A program made the position numbers and the translations under genes. Under the pieces are notes generated by a model, which was not told the DNA's origin, made no database searches, and saw nothing but the letters and a program-made list of their open reading frames with translations. A stretch of 64,000 bases of DNA from Syntrophomonas sp. (lineage in GTDB: Bacteria; Bacillota; Syntrophomonadia; Syntrophomonadales; Syntrophomonadaceae), in NCBI GenBank assembly GCA_016841245.1, contig JAENZN010000020.1:1-64000 (forward strand). Direction: 5' to 3'. Below are positions 34,789-43,912 of this stretch, piece by piece (position 1 is the stretch's first letter; each line of letters starts with the position of its first letter).

Positions 34789-35211
34789 ATGGATAAGTTT
34801 ACAGATTTCTGGTGTTTCCGCTTAAATGTATTATCCAGAAAGATAAGCCGCAAGTACAATGGCAAGTGTCTTGAATATGGGATTACTGCACCCCAGTCTT
34901 TTGTATTATTTGATCTTCTCGATCATGAAGGCAGCAATGTAAAAGATATTGCTGCTCGGGTGCAGCTGGATAGTTCAGCTGTTACTGGTGTAATAGACCG
35001 TTTATACAAGGAAGAACTGCTTAAAAGGGAAGAAGATCCTTCCGACCGCAGGAGTTTGAATATTTTCTTAACTCCTAAAGGCCGCAAACTAGCAGAAGAT
35101 TTATTCCCCACCGGAAGAGAATTCAACCTGTATTTGAGAAGCCTGCTGGATGCCGATAAAGTAGAAGAATTTGAAGAGTTACTAAAATCTATCGATGATA
35201 AAGTGCAGTAA
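34789..35211 (+). CDS. MarR-family transcriptional regulator
   Basis: This 140-residue protein has the MarR winged helix: SFVLFDLLDHEGSNVKDIAARVQLDSSAVTGVIDRLYKEELL and the wing REEDPSDRRSLNIFLTPKG. AAGGTGAG fits ATG 34789 rather than 34783. It probably controls the adjacent ABC-2 transporter, as MarR proteins often regulate exporters next to them (inference). It ends its unit before a terminator. Confidence 0.88.
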   Translation: MDKFTDFWCFRLNVLSRKISRKYNGKCLEYGITAPQSFVLFDLLDHEGSNVKDIAARVQLDSSAVTGVIDRLYKEELLKREEDPSDRRSLNIFLTPKGRKLAEDLFPTGREFNLYLRSLLDADKVEEFEELLKSIDDKVQ

Positions 35212-35262
35212 TAGATAAAGCTGGCTAGCATTAAGCAGTACCAAAACAAGAATAAGTTCCCA

Positions 35263-35292
35263 AAACCCGTGCCTGCAGGTACGGGTTTCTAT
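35263..35292 (+). terminator. Intrinsic terminator
   Basis: AAACCCGTGCCT pairs with AGGTACGGGTTT (one G-U) around two bases, with T-rich sequence after it. It separates marR from pstC. Confidence 0.75.
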
Positions 35293-35304
35293 ATTTACTT
35301 TCAT

Positions 35305-35354
35305 TTTACATTAATCATACGTACTCTTAAAAATTAATAATCAGGCTGTTTACA
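35305..35354 (+). promoter_or_regulatory. Possible PhoP boxes before pstC
   Basis: Two TTTACA hexamers stand at 35305 and 35349, 44 bases apart, which is four 11-base turns; TTAAAA at 35327 is in the same register. This weaker array lies 59-108 bases before pstC and suggests its own PhoP control. Confidence 0.4.
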
Positions 35355-35412
35355 AACCGGTGGTATCTTCAAATAGAAGGCGATTTTAATCAACAATATT
35401 AAGGAGTTATAA

Positions 35413-36363
35413 ATGGGTAAAATGATAGCAAATGGATTAACTGCCGGTGTGGTGAAGGTCGAGTCAGAGGAAAAGAATAGGCCTCATGGCCAACAGAGAT
35501 TCCGGCCCTTAAATATTGAACGGGGGATAGAATTTTTATTGAAGCTCAGTGCTGCTATAGCAATACTGGCCATTATATTGATAAGCATTTTTATCTTTGC
35601 CCGGGGAATTCCACTGATATTAAAAATCGGCTTGATAGACTTCATATTTAACCTGAAATGGAGTCCCTCCCATGGAAGCTATGGAATAGCTGCTATGCTG
35701 GTAGGCTCACTGGTGGTTACTCTATCCAGTCTTATTTGGGCTGTTCCTCTGGGAATATCCAGCGCCATATTTATGGCCGAGATAGCTCCGCCACGCATAG
35801 GTAGTATGCTGGGCAGGATGGTGGAATTGCTGGCAGGCATTCCATCCGTAGTTTTTGGTTTCTTTGGATTGATAGTCATTGTACCCTTTATACGTACCCA
35901 CCTGGGCGGAAATGGTATGAGCGTTCTGGCTGGAGCTATAATACTGGGGATAATGATACTGCCAACTATTATTAGTATATCACGGGATTCAATACTCACG
36001 GTACCTGCAGAGTATAAAGAGGGGTCACTGGCTTTGGGTGCTACTCACATGCAGAGCATTAAGGGGGTTATCCTTCCTGCCGCGCGTTCCGGGATTATCA
36101 CTGCTATTATTTTGGGCATGGGCAGGGCTATTGGAGAGACTATGGCGGTAGTAATGGTAACTGGTAATTCTACAATAATACCAGGGAGTATTTTATCTCC
36201 GGTTAGGACCATGACCAGCAACATCGTTTTGGAAATGGGGTATGCATCAGGAGATCATCAGGCAGCATTATTTGCTACCGGAGCTGTTTTATTTATCTTT
36301 ATTGTAATACTAAATCTGGTGGTAAATATTTCTATAAAGGCAGGAAAAAACTATGCTAACTAA
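35413..36363 (+). CDS. pstC: Phosphate ABC transporter permease PstC
   Basis: The 316-residue protein has six hydrophobic segments and the binding-protein-dependent permease loop: EYKEGSLALGATHMQSIKGVILPAARSGI, where the ATPase docks. Residues 1-40 form a cytoplasmic N-tail. The start is ATG 35413 after AAGGAGTT. Its last 11 bases overlap pstA, so the two permeases are translationally coupled and form the channel. Confidence 0.95.
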   Translation: MGKMIANGLTAGVVKVESEEKNRPHGQQRFRPLNIERGIEFLLKLSAAIAILAIILISIFIFARGIPLILKIGLIDFIFNLKWSPSHGSYGIAAMLVGSLVVTLSSLIWAVPLGISSAIFMAEIAPPRIGSMLGRMVELLAGIPSVVFGFFGLIVIVPFIRTHLGGNGMSVLAGAIILGIMILPTIISISRDSILTVPAEYKEGSLALGATHMQSIKGVILPAARSGIITAIILGMGRAIGETMAVVMVTGNSTIIPGSILSPVRTMTSNIVLEMGYASGDHQAALFATGAVLFIFIVILNLVVNISIKAGKNYAN

Positions 36364-37195
36364 TAATACTGGAGATAAATTCATAAAGGTCTTTTTTTGG
36401 CTCTCTGGGCTGATAATTGTGGCTATACTCTTCATAATTATCGCCTATATTATTGTTAAAGGGATATCAGCCATCAGCCTGGATTTCATTTTCGAAGCTC
36501 CCCGTCGAGCTGGTAAAGAAGGAGGCATATGGACAACGATAGTGAGCACCGTCTATTTAACTGTAGTATCACTGATTATAGCAGTGCCTGTGGGAGTGGG
36601 AAGCGCTATCCATCTGGAAGAATATGCCCCGCGCAGATCCTGGTTTGCCACCCTGGTTAACCTTACGGCAGAAACACTGGCAGGTATTCCCTCGATTGTA
36701 TTTGGACTATTCGGATTTGTTTTCTTTGTCATATTTCTGCAGATGGGCTGGTCCATTATTTCTGGATCACTGACTATGGCCCTCATGATACTGCCCACTA
36801 TAACCAGGACTGCGCAGGAAGCGATATTAGCGGTACCGGCTGAGTATAGAGAAAACAGCCTGGCGTTGGGAGCAAGTAAATGGCAGACTATCAGTCGGGT
36901 AGTGCTTCCCTCTGCTGTACCAGGCATAATAACCGGCATAATATTAGCCATTGGCAGAGCAGTAGGAGAAACGGCAGCTTTGATATTAACTGCAGGCAGC
37001 TCTTTAGGTATGCCGGAGGGTTTGCTGGACCCGGCGCGTACCATGTCCGTACACCTGTATATACTGGCTATGGAAGGAATTTCTATGGATAGAGCATTTG
37101 GGACGGCCTTTTTGATTATTGTATTAATTGTCGTTATCAATTATCTGGCTAACCTGAGCCTACGCAGGATGTCATATGTTAACAGGCAGATATGA
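36353..37195 (+). CDS. pstA: Phosphate ABC transporter permease PstA
   Basis: The 280-residue protein has six membrane segments and the docking loop [29 protein letters not shown]. It pairs with PstC and overlaps its end. A GGCAGG site lies inside pstC. Length is normal for the family. Confidence 0.95.
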   Translation: MLTNNTGDKFIKVFFWLSGLIIVAILFIIIAYIIVKGISAISLDFIFEAPRRAGKEGGIWTTIVSTVYLTVVSLIIAVPVGVGSAIHLEEYAPRRSWFATLVNLTAETLAGIPSIVFGLFGFVFFVIFLQMGWSIISGSLTMALMILPTITRTAQEAILAVPAEYRENSLALGASKWQTISRVVLPSAVPGIITGIILAIGRAVGETAALILTAGSSLGMPEGLLDPARTMSVHLYILAMEGISMDRAFGTAFLIIVLIVVINYLANLSLRRMSYVNRQI

Positions 37196-37205
37196 GGTGA
37201 AAAGC

Positions 37206-37964
37206 ATGAGCCAGTTAAAATTGAAAAGTGAAAACATTAAGGTGTTTTATAAAGATTTCCAGGCCTTGTATGATGTGAATATGGACATAGAAGAAAATAG
37301 GGTGACTGCCCTTATTGGGCCATCCGGTTGCGGTAAATCAACCTTTTTGCGGACCATTAATCGACTAAATGAATTAATCGAAGGAACCCGCACCGAAGGT
37401 CAGATATATCTGGATGAACAACCTATTTATGAAAAAGACCGGGATGTAGTGGAATTAAGGAAAAAAGTGGGAATGGTTTTTCAAAAACCTTCCGTATTTC
37501 CCATGTCAATTTATGAAAATGTTGCCTATGGACCAAGAATACATGGTATAAAAGACCGGAAAAGATTAAGTGAGATCGTGGAGAGGAGCCTCAAAGCTGC
37601 CAATCTGTGGAATGAGATAAGTGATAGATTGAATTCACCCGCTGCCAGACTATCCGGGGGTCAGCAGCAAAGACTGGTCATTGCCAGAGTGCTGGCGGTA
37701 GAACCAGAAGTGATATTAATGGATGAACCAGCCTCGGCTCTGGATCCTATATCTACCTCCAGGCTGGAGGATTTGATCGTTGAATTGAAAAAAAAATATA
37801 CCATAGTAATAGTTACCCACAATATGCAGCAGGCGGCCAGGATATCTGATTATACCGGGTTTTTCTTAAACGGACAGCTGGTTGAATTTAGCAGTACCGA
37901 TGAACTCTTTGTGAATCCTCGGGATAAACGTACTGAGGATTATATTACTGGAAGGTTTGGTTAA
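37206..37964 (+). CDS. pstB: Phosphate ABC transporter ATPase PstB
   Basis: The 252-residue ATPase has Walker [21 protein letters not shown] (the extended PstB form), [15 protein letters not shown], signature [16 protein letters not shown], Walker [15 protein letters not shown] and the switch His in [23 protein letters not shown] fits ATG 37206; the frame is open from 37176. It drives phosphate import through PstCA. Confidence 0.97.
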   Translation: MSQLKLKSENIKVFYKDFQALYDVNMDIEENRVTALIGPSGCGKSTFLRTINRLNELIEGTRTEGQIYLDEQPIYEKDRDVVELRKKVGMVFQKPSVFPMSIYENVAYGPRIHGIKDRKRLSEIVERSLKAANLWNEISDRLNSPAARLSGGQQQRLVIARVLAVEPEVILMDEPASALDPISTSRLEDLIVELKKKYTIVIVTHNMQQAARISDYTGFFLNGQLVEFSSTDELFVNPRDKRTEDYITGRFG

Positions 37965-37980
37965 TAAAGGGGGGTAATAT

Positions 37981-38649
37981 ATGGTTAATGAATCACTGGA
38001 ACATGAAGTGCAGCAGGTAAAGGAAGACTTGTTGAAAATGGGGAGATTGCTGGAAGAACAGATTGCCAGGGCAGTAAAAGCCCTGGTAGATAAGGACATT
38101 GACATGGCCCGGGAAGTGATAAAAAAAGATGATATAATTGATCAGATGGAACTGGACATAGAGAAAAATTGTCTGAGACTTATTGCTCTTAAACAGCCTA
38201 TGGCCAGAGACCTGCGGTTTATAGCTACCGCCTTGCGAATAATCGTTGATATTGAAAGAATGGCAGATCATGCTGAAGATATTAGTGAGGTTTGTATAGA
38301 TCTATATCCCCAGAAATATATTAAGCCACTCATAGATATTCCGCGCATGGCAAATATCGTAAGTATGATGGTAGAAAAAGCACTGCAGGCCTTGATTAAT
38401 GAAGATATTGACATGGCCATGTCTATAATACCGATGGAACAGGAAATAGATGCTTTATATCAGCAGATCTTCCGGGAATTACTGTCCTACATGATGCAGG
38501 ATCCTGCAACGATTCCTCAGGCGGCTTCACTATTACTGGTAGCCGGTCATTTAGAACGTATTGGCGATCATGCCACTAATATTGCGGAAATGGTCATTTA
38601 TGTGGTGGATGGAAGGCGTATAGATCTTAATGTAATGGCCAGACAATAG
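37981..38649 (+). CDS. phoU: Phosphate transport regulator PhoU
   Basis: The 222-residue protein consists of two three-helix PhoU repeats with the metal-binding motifs ERMADHAEDISE and ERIGDHATNIAE. It links the Pst transporter to the sensor kinase, restraining PhoR when phosphate is ample. AAAGGGGGG precedes the ATG, and a terminator closes the operon. Confidence 0.95.
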   Translation: MVNESLEHEVQQVKEDLLKMGRLLEEQIARAVKALVDKDIDMAREVIKKDDIIDQMELDIEKNCLRLIALKQPMARDLRFIATALRIIVDIERMADHAEDISEVCIDLYPQKYIKPLIDIPRMANIVSMMVEKALQALINEDIDMAMSIIPMEQEIDALYQQIFRELLSYMMQDPATIPQAASLLLVAGHLERIGDHATNIAEMVIYVVDGRRIDLNVMARQ

Positions 38650-38671
38650 CCCAATAATGAATATCCGGCAG

Positions 38672-38700
38672 CAGGCTCTAATAAGAGCCTGTTATTTTTT
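38672..38700 (+). terminator. Intrinsic terminator of the pst operon
   Basis: CAGGCTCT pairs with AGAGCCTG around four bases, followed by TTATTTTTT. Confidence 0.9.
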
Positions 38701-38803
38701 GCTTAATATAAATAAGGAGCATAGCGTGTATATCCTTCTGGGCAGGAAAAACAGTATAATAATAGAAGTATTTCATAATGTTCATGCAAAGGAGGCATGC
38801 TAT

Positions 38804-39082
38804 GTGCAGGATAGAAAAGACCAGATAAACAGGGTAACAGTAGAGATTTTTAACGAAGAATATGTTGTAAAAGGGGAGGAAAATTCTGAGTATATTCAAA
38901 TGCTGGCTGCATATGTAGATAGAAGAATGAAAATGATACAGCAACGCAACACTAATCTTTCCAACCATCGAGTAGCTATATTAACTGCACTCAACCTGGC
39001 AGACGAACTTAACAAGCTGCAGGAAGATTATGATCAGCTAATAAGAACCATGGAAGACGAAAAGAAAAACAGGATGGGTTAA
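38804..39082 (+). CDS. zapA: Cell division protein ZapA
   Basis: The 92-residue protein fits ZapA: an N-terminal beta-strand part (RVTVEIFNEEYVVKGEENSEYIQMLAAYVDRRM) and a C-terminal coiled coil (LADELNKLQEDYDQLIRTM). It bundles FtsZ filaments at the division site. The frame is open from 38657, but AAAGGAGG and the family's length point to GTG 38804. It is one base ahead of polX, as in many Firmicutes. Confidence 0.88.
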   Translation: MQDRKDQINRVTVEIFNEEYVVKGEENSEYIQMLAAYVDRRMKMIQQRNTNLSNHRVAILTALNLADELNKLQEDYDQLIRTMEDEKKNRMG

Positions 39083-39083
39083 G

Positions 39084-40754
39084 ATGACAAATCGTGAAGT
39101 GGCATGGATACTGGAATCTATAGCAGACATGTTGGAATTACAAGACGATAACCCTTTTCGTGTGAAAGCTTACCGCAAAGCCGCCCATTCTGTATATCAT
39201 CTGGATGAAGATTTGAGAGACTTGTATCACAGGAATGCCGTTAATGAAGTTAAAGGAATCGGGAGTACTATTCAAGACCAAATTGAGGAAATGCTTGAAA
39301 CCGAAGGCTGCAGCTATTACGAGCAATTGAGCAAGGAAGTGCCCCAGGGGCTGCTGGATATGCTGGTTATCCCGGGGTTGGGACATAAAACAATAAGGGT
39401 GATATCTGAAAAACTGGGTATTGATAACCTGGATGCCCTGGCTGCAGCTGCTAAAGCCAAACAAATACGTACCCTGCCTGGAATGGGAGCTAAGACTGAA
39501 TATAATATTATTAAAGGGATTGATTTATTGCATATAAGCATGCAAAAAGTTACCCTCGGCCTGGCGGTTCCTATGGCAGAGGAGTTTTCCAAACATATAA
39601 TGCAGGGCCCCGGAGTCTGTGAGGCCAGGCCGGTGGGAAGTATCCGACGAGGCAGGCCGCTGGTGGGAGATATCGATATATTGGTGTCAGCTGAAAATGT
39701 TAGCAGGGTACACGCGCAGGTGGCTTCTTATCGCAAAACTAAGGAAATTACCTGGGCGCAGAAGGATTTTATTCAGGGTGTACTTGATTATAATATGAAA
39801 TTCGAAGTTATTATAGTGGAGCCTGAGGATTATTATCATAGTCTGGTCTGGACTACCGGTTCCAAAGAATACCGAGAGATAATTTTTAAGGGAATAGACC
39901 GGACGGTCTTCAAGGGAATTAAATCTGAAGAAGATGTTTTCAGGCAGCTGGGTATGCAGTATACTCCTCCGGAAATGAGAGAAAACCGGGGAGAAATAGA
40001 AAAGGCCAGAAACTATGAACTGCCAGAACTGGTAAAACTGTCTGACCTGCAGGGTGATCTGCATGTTCACACGGATTGGAGTGACGGGGCTCACAGCCTG
40101 GAAGATGTTGCAGCTGCGGCTAAAAAAATGGGTTATTCATATCTGGCGGTGACTGACCATTCGAAGTCTCTGCACATCAGCGGCGGGCTTTCCGAAAAAC
40201 GACTGATGGAACAGGGGAGAGCCATTGAGGCGTTAAATGAACAGATTAACGATTTCACCGTTCTTAAGGGCAACGAAGTAGATATCCTTAAAGATGGAAC
40301 TCTGGATTACCACGATGAAATTTTACAGGGACTGGATGTAGTAGTAGCCTCAATTCACAGCTATTTTAATTTGGATCTGGAACTGCAAACCAACAGAATA
40401 ATAAAAGCTATAGAAAATCCTCATGTAGACATAATTGGACATTTGACCGGCAGGCTTTTAAACCGTCGTCCGCCTTATGAACTGGATATCGATAAGATAT
40501 TGGAGGCGGCGGCAGAACACCGGACAGTCTTGGAAATCAATGCTCACCCGGACCGCCTTGATATTGATGAGGAAATTGCCAGAAAGGCTGTACAGATGGG
40601 AATAAAGATTGCAATTAACAGTGATGCCCATGATAGAAAAGACCTCGGCCTGGCAAAGTATGGAGTATTGTGTGCCAGAAGAGCCGGGCTTACCAGAAAT
40701 GATGTTATTAATACCTGGGATATTAATAAGGTAATCCAATATTTTAATTCTTAA
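39084..40754 (+). CDS. polX: DNA polymerase/3'-5' exonuclease PolX
   Basis: The 556-residue protein has an N-terminal helix-hairpin-helix region (1-150, EVKGIGSTIQDQI and PGLGHKTIRVISEKLG), a family X polymerase catalytic domain with the metal Asp pair in VGDIDILVS, and a C-terminal PHP domain with LHVHTDWSDGAHSLEDV and later HPDRLD and NSDAHD. The PHP domain is a 3'-5' exonuclease. It acts in base-excision and gap repair. No residue loss is seen. Confidence 0.95.
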   Translation: MTNREVAWILESIADMLELQDDNPFRVKAYRKAAHSVYHLDEDLRDLYHRNAVNEVKGIGSTIQDQIEEMLETEGCSYYEQLSKEVPQGLLDMLVIPGLGHKTIRVISEKLGIDNLDALAAAAKAKQIRTLPGMGAKTEYNIIKGIDLLHISMQKVTLGLAVPMAEEFSKHIMQGPGVCEARPVGSIRRGRPLVGDIDILVSAENVSRVHAQVASYRKTKEITWAQKDFIQGVLDYNMKFEVIIVEPEDYYHSLVWTTGSKEYREIIFKGIDRTVFKGIKSEEDVFRQLGMQYTPPEMRENRGEIEKARNYELPELVKLSDLQGDLHVHTDWSDGAHSLEDVAAAAKKMGYSYLAVTDHSKSLHISGGLSEKRLMEQGRAIEALNEQINDFTVLKGNEVDILKDGTLDYHDEILQGLDVVVASIHSYFNLDLELQTNRIIKAIENPHVDIIGHLTGRLLNRRPPYELDIDKILEAAAEHRTVLEINAHPDRLDIDEEIARKAVQMGIKIAINSDAHDRKDLGLAKYGVLCARRAGLTRNDVINTWDINKVIQYFNS

Positions 40755-40846
40755 TGTCTTAATAATTATGCATTTGGGTAAGTGCAAGTTCTGATATTCA
40801 TCATCGTAATACATTAAAGATTAAAATATAGGGGAGGATAAATATA

Positions 40847-41596
40847 ATGAGTATTAGTGAAGCCAAAAACCAATGGGTTTGGGTGGGTGTGGCTGCAGTT
40901 CTTGCGCTGGGGTTGATTATAGCCGCTTATATTGCCAGTAATACCATAGTGCAGTTAAAATCTGCGGCCAACACTATTACTGTGACTGGCTCAGCCAAAC
41001 AGCAAATTAAATCAGATTTAGCAGTGTGGACGGGTTACTTTTCAACCCAATCTGAGCAATTGGAAGCTGCCTATGGCCAGTTGCAGAGCAGCAGGGAGAA
41101 GGTGGCCGCATACCTGATATCTCAAGGAATTGAAGAAAAGGATATCATTTTTTCATCGATTAATGTTGAAAGAAGAAATGTAATGCTGCCTAATGGAGTT
41201 TATTCTAATGAACTGGAAGGCTATACATTGAGCCAGCAGGTGGAATTGCGTTCCAGTGATGTGGACAAAATAACTGATCTTTCTCGCGAAGCAACCGATC
41301 TAATAAATCAGGGTGTAGAAATACAATCCTACTCGCCTCAATATTTTTATACCAAACTAGCAGATCTTAAAATTGAGATGCTGGCACTGGCGACTCAGGA
41401 TGCAGCTAAACGAGCAGAACAAATTGCAGAGAATGCCGGCAGCCGGGTTGGAAGTCTGCGTTATGCTCAAATGGGAGTCTTCCAAATCACTCCGCTTTAT
41501 TCCAATGATATTTCTGATTATGGTATAAATGATATATCATCCCTGGAAAAAGAAATCACGGCGGTAATAAACTGCCAGTTTGAAGTAATCAAGTAA
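40847..41596 (+). CDS. SIMPL domain (DUF541) protein, membrane-anchored
   Basis: The 249-residue protein has an N-terminal membrane anchor (residues 12-32) and an external SIMPL domain: ITVTGSAKQQIKSDLAVWTGYF, the helical middle and the final EITAVINCQFEVI. Homologues are tied to oxidative-stress defence or to outer-surface scaffolds. GGGGAGG precedes the ATG. It seems to be a single-gene unit. Confidence 0.85.
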   Translation: MSISEAKNQWVWVGVAAVLALGLIIAAYIASNTIVQLKSAANTITVTGSAKQQIKSDLAVWTGYFSTQSEQLEAAYGQLQSSREKVAAYLISQGIEEKDIIFSSINVERRNVMLPNGVYSNELEGYTLSQQVELRSSDVDKITDLSREATDLINQGVEIQSYSPQYFYTKLADLKIEMLALATQDAAKRAEQIAENAGSRVGSLRYAQMGVFQITPLYSNDISDYGINDISSLEKEITAVINCQFEVIK

Positions 41597-41698
41597 CCCG
41601 GGAAAAGAGGACAAAACGCTGGTGTGAGTCGACAAGCAGGTGCCGATCTAAATCCTTTGAATGTAACCTAATGAGATAAATATTATAGTTATAGAGGA

Positions 41699-41734
41699 GC
41701 AGCTTATGCAGATTCGCAGTTAGCTGTTTTTTTA
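41699..41734 (+). terminator. Possible terminator
   Basis: GCAGCT pairs with AGCTG(T) across an internal TGC/GCA pair, with seven T after it. The stem is imperfect. The remaining bases to 41845 appear to hold only the promoter of the next gene. Confidence 0.45.
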
Positions 41735-41845
41735 TGTGCGCATTCGTTTCGAAGCTGCTGATTTTCATAGTTCGTATTTACTAGGGATATTTTATTAATA
41801 GTATAATAACAATATATCCATAATAAAGAGAGGAAAGTACAGCCT

Positions 41846-43537
41846 ATGCCGTTTAAAACTTTGGCAATTTGCAGATTTCTAAAAGTAATAAGGTTGTTTG
41901 TTCATATCACCATGGCCTTCTATTCTCTGAGATTTAGGGAATATCTGCACAATTCAGCATGGCTCCAAAATAAGAGAGAGGAATTGTATGTAACGCAGGC
42001 CCGGCTTTTTCGAGAAACTGCAGTAGAATTAGGGGGGTTATTAATCAAACTGGGGCAGTTTATAAGCACCAGGGTAGATATACTTCCCAAGGCGACCATT
42101 CAAGAACTTTCGGGCTTACAGGACGAAGTTAGGCCGGTTGATTTTGAAGACATTAAAAAACAGGTCTGCTCTGAATTTGGACTACCCCTGGAAGAAATCT
42201 ATTTTCATATTGAACCAAAACCTGTAGCGGCTGCATCACTGGGACAGGTTCATTATGGTGTTTTGCCGAACGGTCGGGAAGTTGCCATCAAGGTAATGCG
42301 GCCGGGAATAGAAGAACTGATTAGAATAGATCTTAATGCTATTAAGCAAGTAATAAGATTGGTTAAGGTATTTACTAATTGGGAACGATTTATAGATCTG
42401 GATGCAATTTGCCTGGAATTTGAGGAAACATTGTGGGGCGAACTTGATTACCTGAAAGAAGGCAGCAATGCTGAAGCTATATCTGCTAACAGTAATGATG
42501 ATAAAGAACTTCTGATACCGGAAATAATTTGGGAATATACCCGGACCAGAGTTCTCACCATGGAGTATATGCGGGGAATCAAGATTACTAATTATTATCA
42601 AATAGAAGAGGCGGGAGTAAACCGTAAGCAGGTGGCAGCCCACCTGTTAAATATCTATATCCGGCAGATTCTGGTGGACGGATTTTATCATGCCGATCCT
42701 CATCCCGGCAACCTGTTTGTTACTGAGGGTGGGAAGGTTATCATGGTGGACTTTGGTATGGTAGGTTCTATATCCATGGAATTGCGCAGTAATCTGGTGG
42801 ATATGGTCAAAGCTATCGTGAGGCGGGATTATGATACGGTAGTTGATTATTTAATTAAACTGGGATTTGTGCATTATCGAGCAGATAAAAGTACTATAAC
42901 TCGTGCGGTAGCATTATTTCTGGAACATATTTTGGGTGATGCCCAGGAAATATCCAGTGCTGATCTTCATAATTTTCTCCAGGATCTAGAACAGCTTTTA
43001 TACGAGCAGCCCTTCCAGATACCAGCCAGGTTTACTTTCCTGGGGCGTGCGCTGGGAACCCTGTATGGCATTTGTGTAGGCCTTGATCCAGATATTAATT
43101 TTCTGGCAGTGTCCAAACCATATGTGGATGACCTTCTGGGTGATGGGGGAGGCCTATTCCAGGTAGTCAAGGAGAAAGCTGAAGCATGGGGAACTGCAAT
43201 TATTGAACTGCCCCCTCTTTTAGAAAGAGTACTGCAGAAAACAGAAAGAGGAGATATCACGCTTAGAATCCCCCTGCATGAACTACATGACAGTATAGCT
43301 GATAACACACGCAGTATCAAGTCCGTAACCTGGGCAGTAGCCTTTGGCTTTACCCTGCTTACCTCAGCCTATTTACTTGTTAATGGCCTTACAAAAGAAT
43401 CCTATTGGGGCTTCGGTTCAGCAGGCGTATTTCTAATCCTGCTATTAATAAACTCCAGGTTCCGCCGAGGCAGGAAGAGAGCCCCACACCCTCCGGTAAT
43501 GGGAAAAGAGACGGCGTCAAGGGGACGGTTCTCCTGA
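41846..43537 (+). CDS. ABC1/UbiB-family protein kinase-like protein
   Basis: The 563-residue protein has the UbiB signature KxGQ in LIKLGQFISTRVDILPK, the A-rich loop AAASLGQVHYG, VAIKVMRPG (Lys), YHADPHPGNLF (catalytic loop) and MVDFGMVG (DFG). Two C-terminal membrane segments (about 495-515 and 520-538) anchor it. The family uses ATP in lipid or quinone-related metabolism; in organisms without ubiquinone its role is unclear. Its stop codon and last residues (SRGRFS) are derived from the palindrome at 43516, so its tail has probably been altered. Confidence 0.88.
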   Translation: MPFKTLAICRFLKVIRLFVHITMAFYSLRFREYLHNSAWLQNKREELYVTQARLFRETAVELGGLLIKLGQFISTRVDILPKATIQELSGLQDEVRPVDFEDIKKQVCSEFGLPLEEIYFHIEPKPVAAASLGQVHYGVLPNGREVAIKVMRPGIEELIRIDLNAIKQVIRLVKVFTNWERFIDLDAICLEFEETLWGELDYLKEGSNAEAISANSNDDKELLIPEIIWEYTRTRVLTMEYMRGIKITNYYQIEEAGVNRKQVAAHLLNIYIRQILVDGFYHADPHPGNLFVTEGGKVIMVDFGMVGSISMELRSNLVDMVKAIVRRDYDTVVDYLIKLGFVHYRADKSTITRAVALFLEHILGDAQEISSADLHNFLQDLEQLLYEQPFQIPARFTFLGRALGTLYGICVGLDPDINFLAVSKPYVDDLLGDGGGLFQVVKEKAEAWGTAIIELPPLLERVLQKTERGDITLRIPLHELHDSIADNTRSIKSVTWAVAFGFTLLTSAYLLVNGLTKESYWGFGSAGVFLILLLINSRFRRGRKRAPHPPVMGKETASRGRFS

Positions 43538-43595
43538 CACATGGCGGATTGCGATTCTAATAGATAAAAGGTGTCAGGAGAACCGTCCCCTTGAC
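43516..43595. repeat. Perfect 25-bp inverted repeat (GGGGACGGTTCTCCTGA)
   Basis: Bases 43516-43540 and 43571-43595 are exactly complementary around a 30-base loop. The left arm supplies the stop codon of the UbiB-like gene. The core agrees with the palindrome at 31419, so both belong to one dispersed family. From here to 43912 I see no other convincing gene; a small inverted repeat (ACCTAT-ATA-ATAGGT) lies at 43753-43767 and may be an operator. Confidence 0.9.
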
Positions 43596-43912
43596 ACAGG
43601 ACTTTCGACTCATTTTTTAAGAGAAATAAAGGATATATATGGAATTAAGTTGAATTAAGCCGTATAAGTATTAATATTGAAGTTATTCCCAGGAAAGGAG
43701 GGAGCCGGAATTCTTTGTAACAGCACTTCATTGACCTGGTACGGTTAGGACGACCTATATAATAGGTAGGAGGTTTCTGGTTAAACTTTATAATCTGCCG
43801 TCTATTGTTCGTAAATAGAGGAGAAGTTGAAAGGAAAGTTTGCACTGGGTCTTGTTGCCCAAAGCCAGGCAGGAAAGAAGTAACAAATATTTGCGCGGAT
43901 TCCGGAAGCAGC

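Noticed and set aside
43805..43912. N-terminal extension of the sensor kinase, with extra Cys (CTGSCC)
   Set aside because: TTG 43805 has no ribosome-binding site and the ferredoxin domain begins after ATG 43913; kept only as an alternative.
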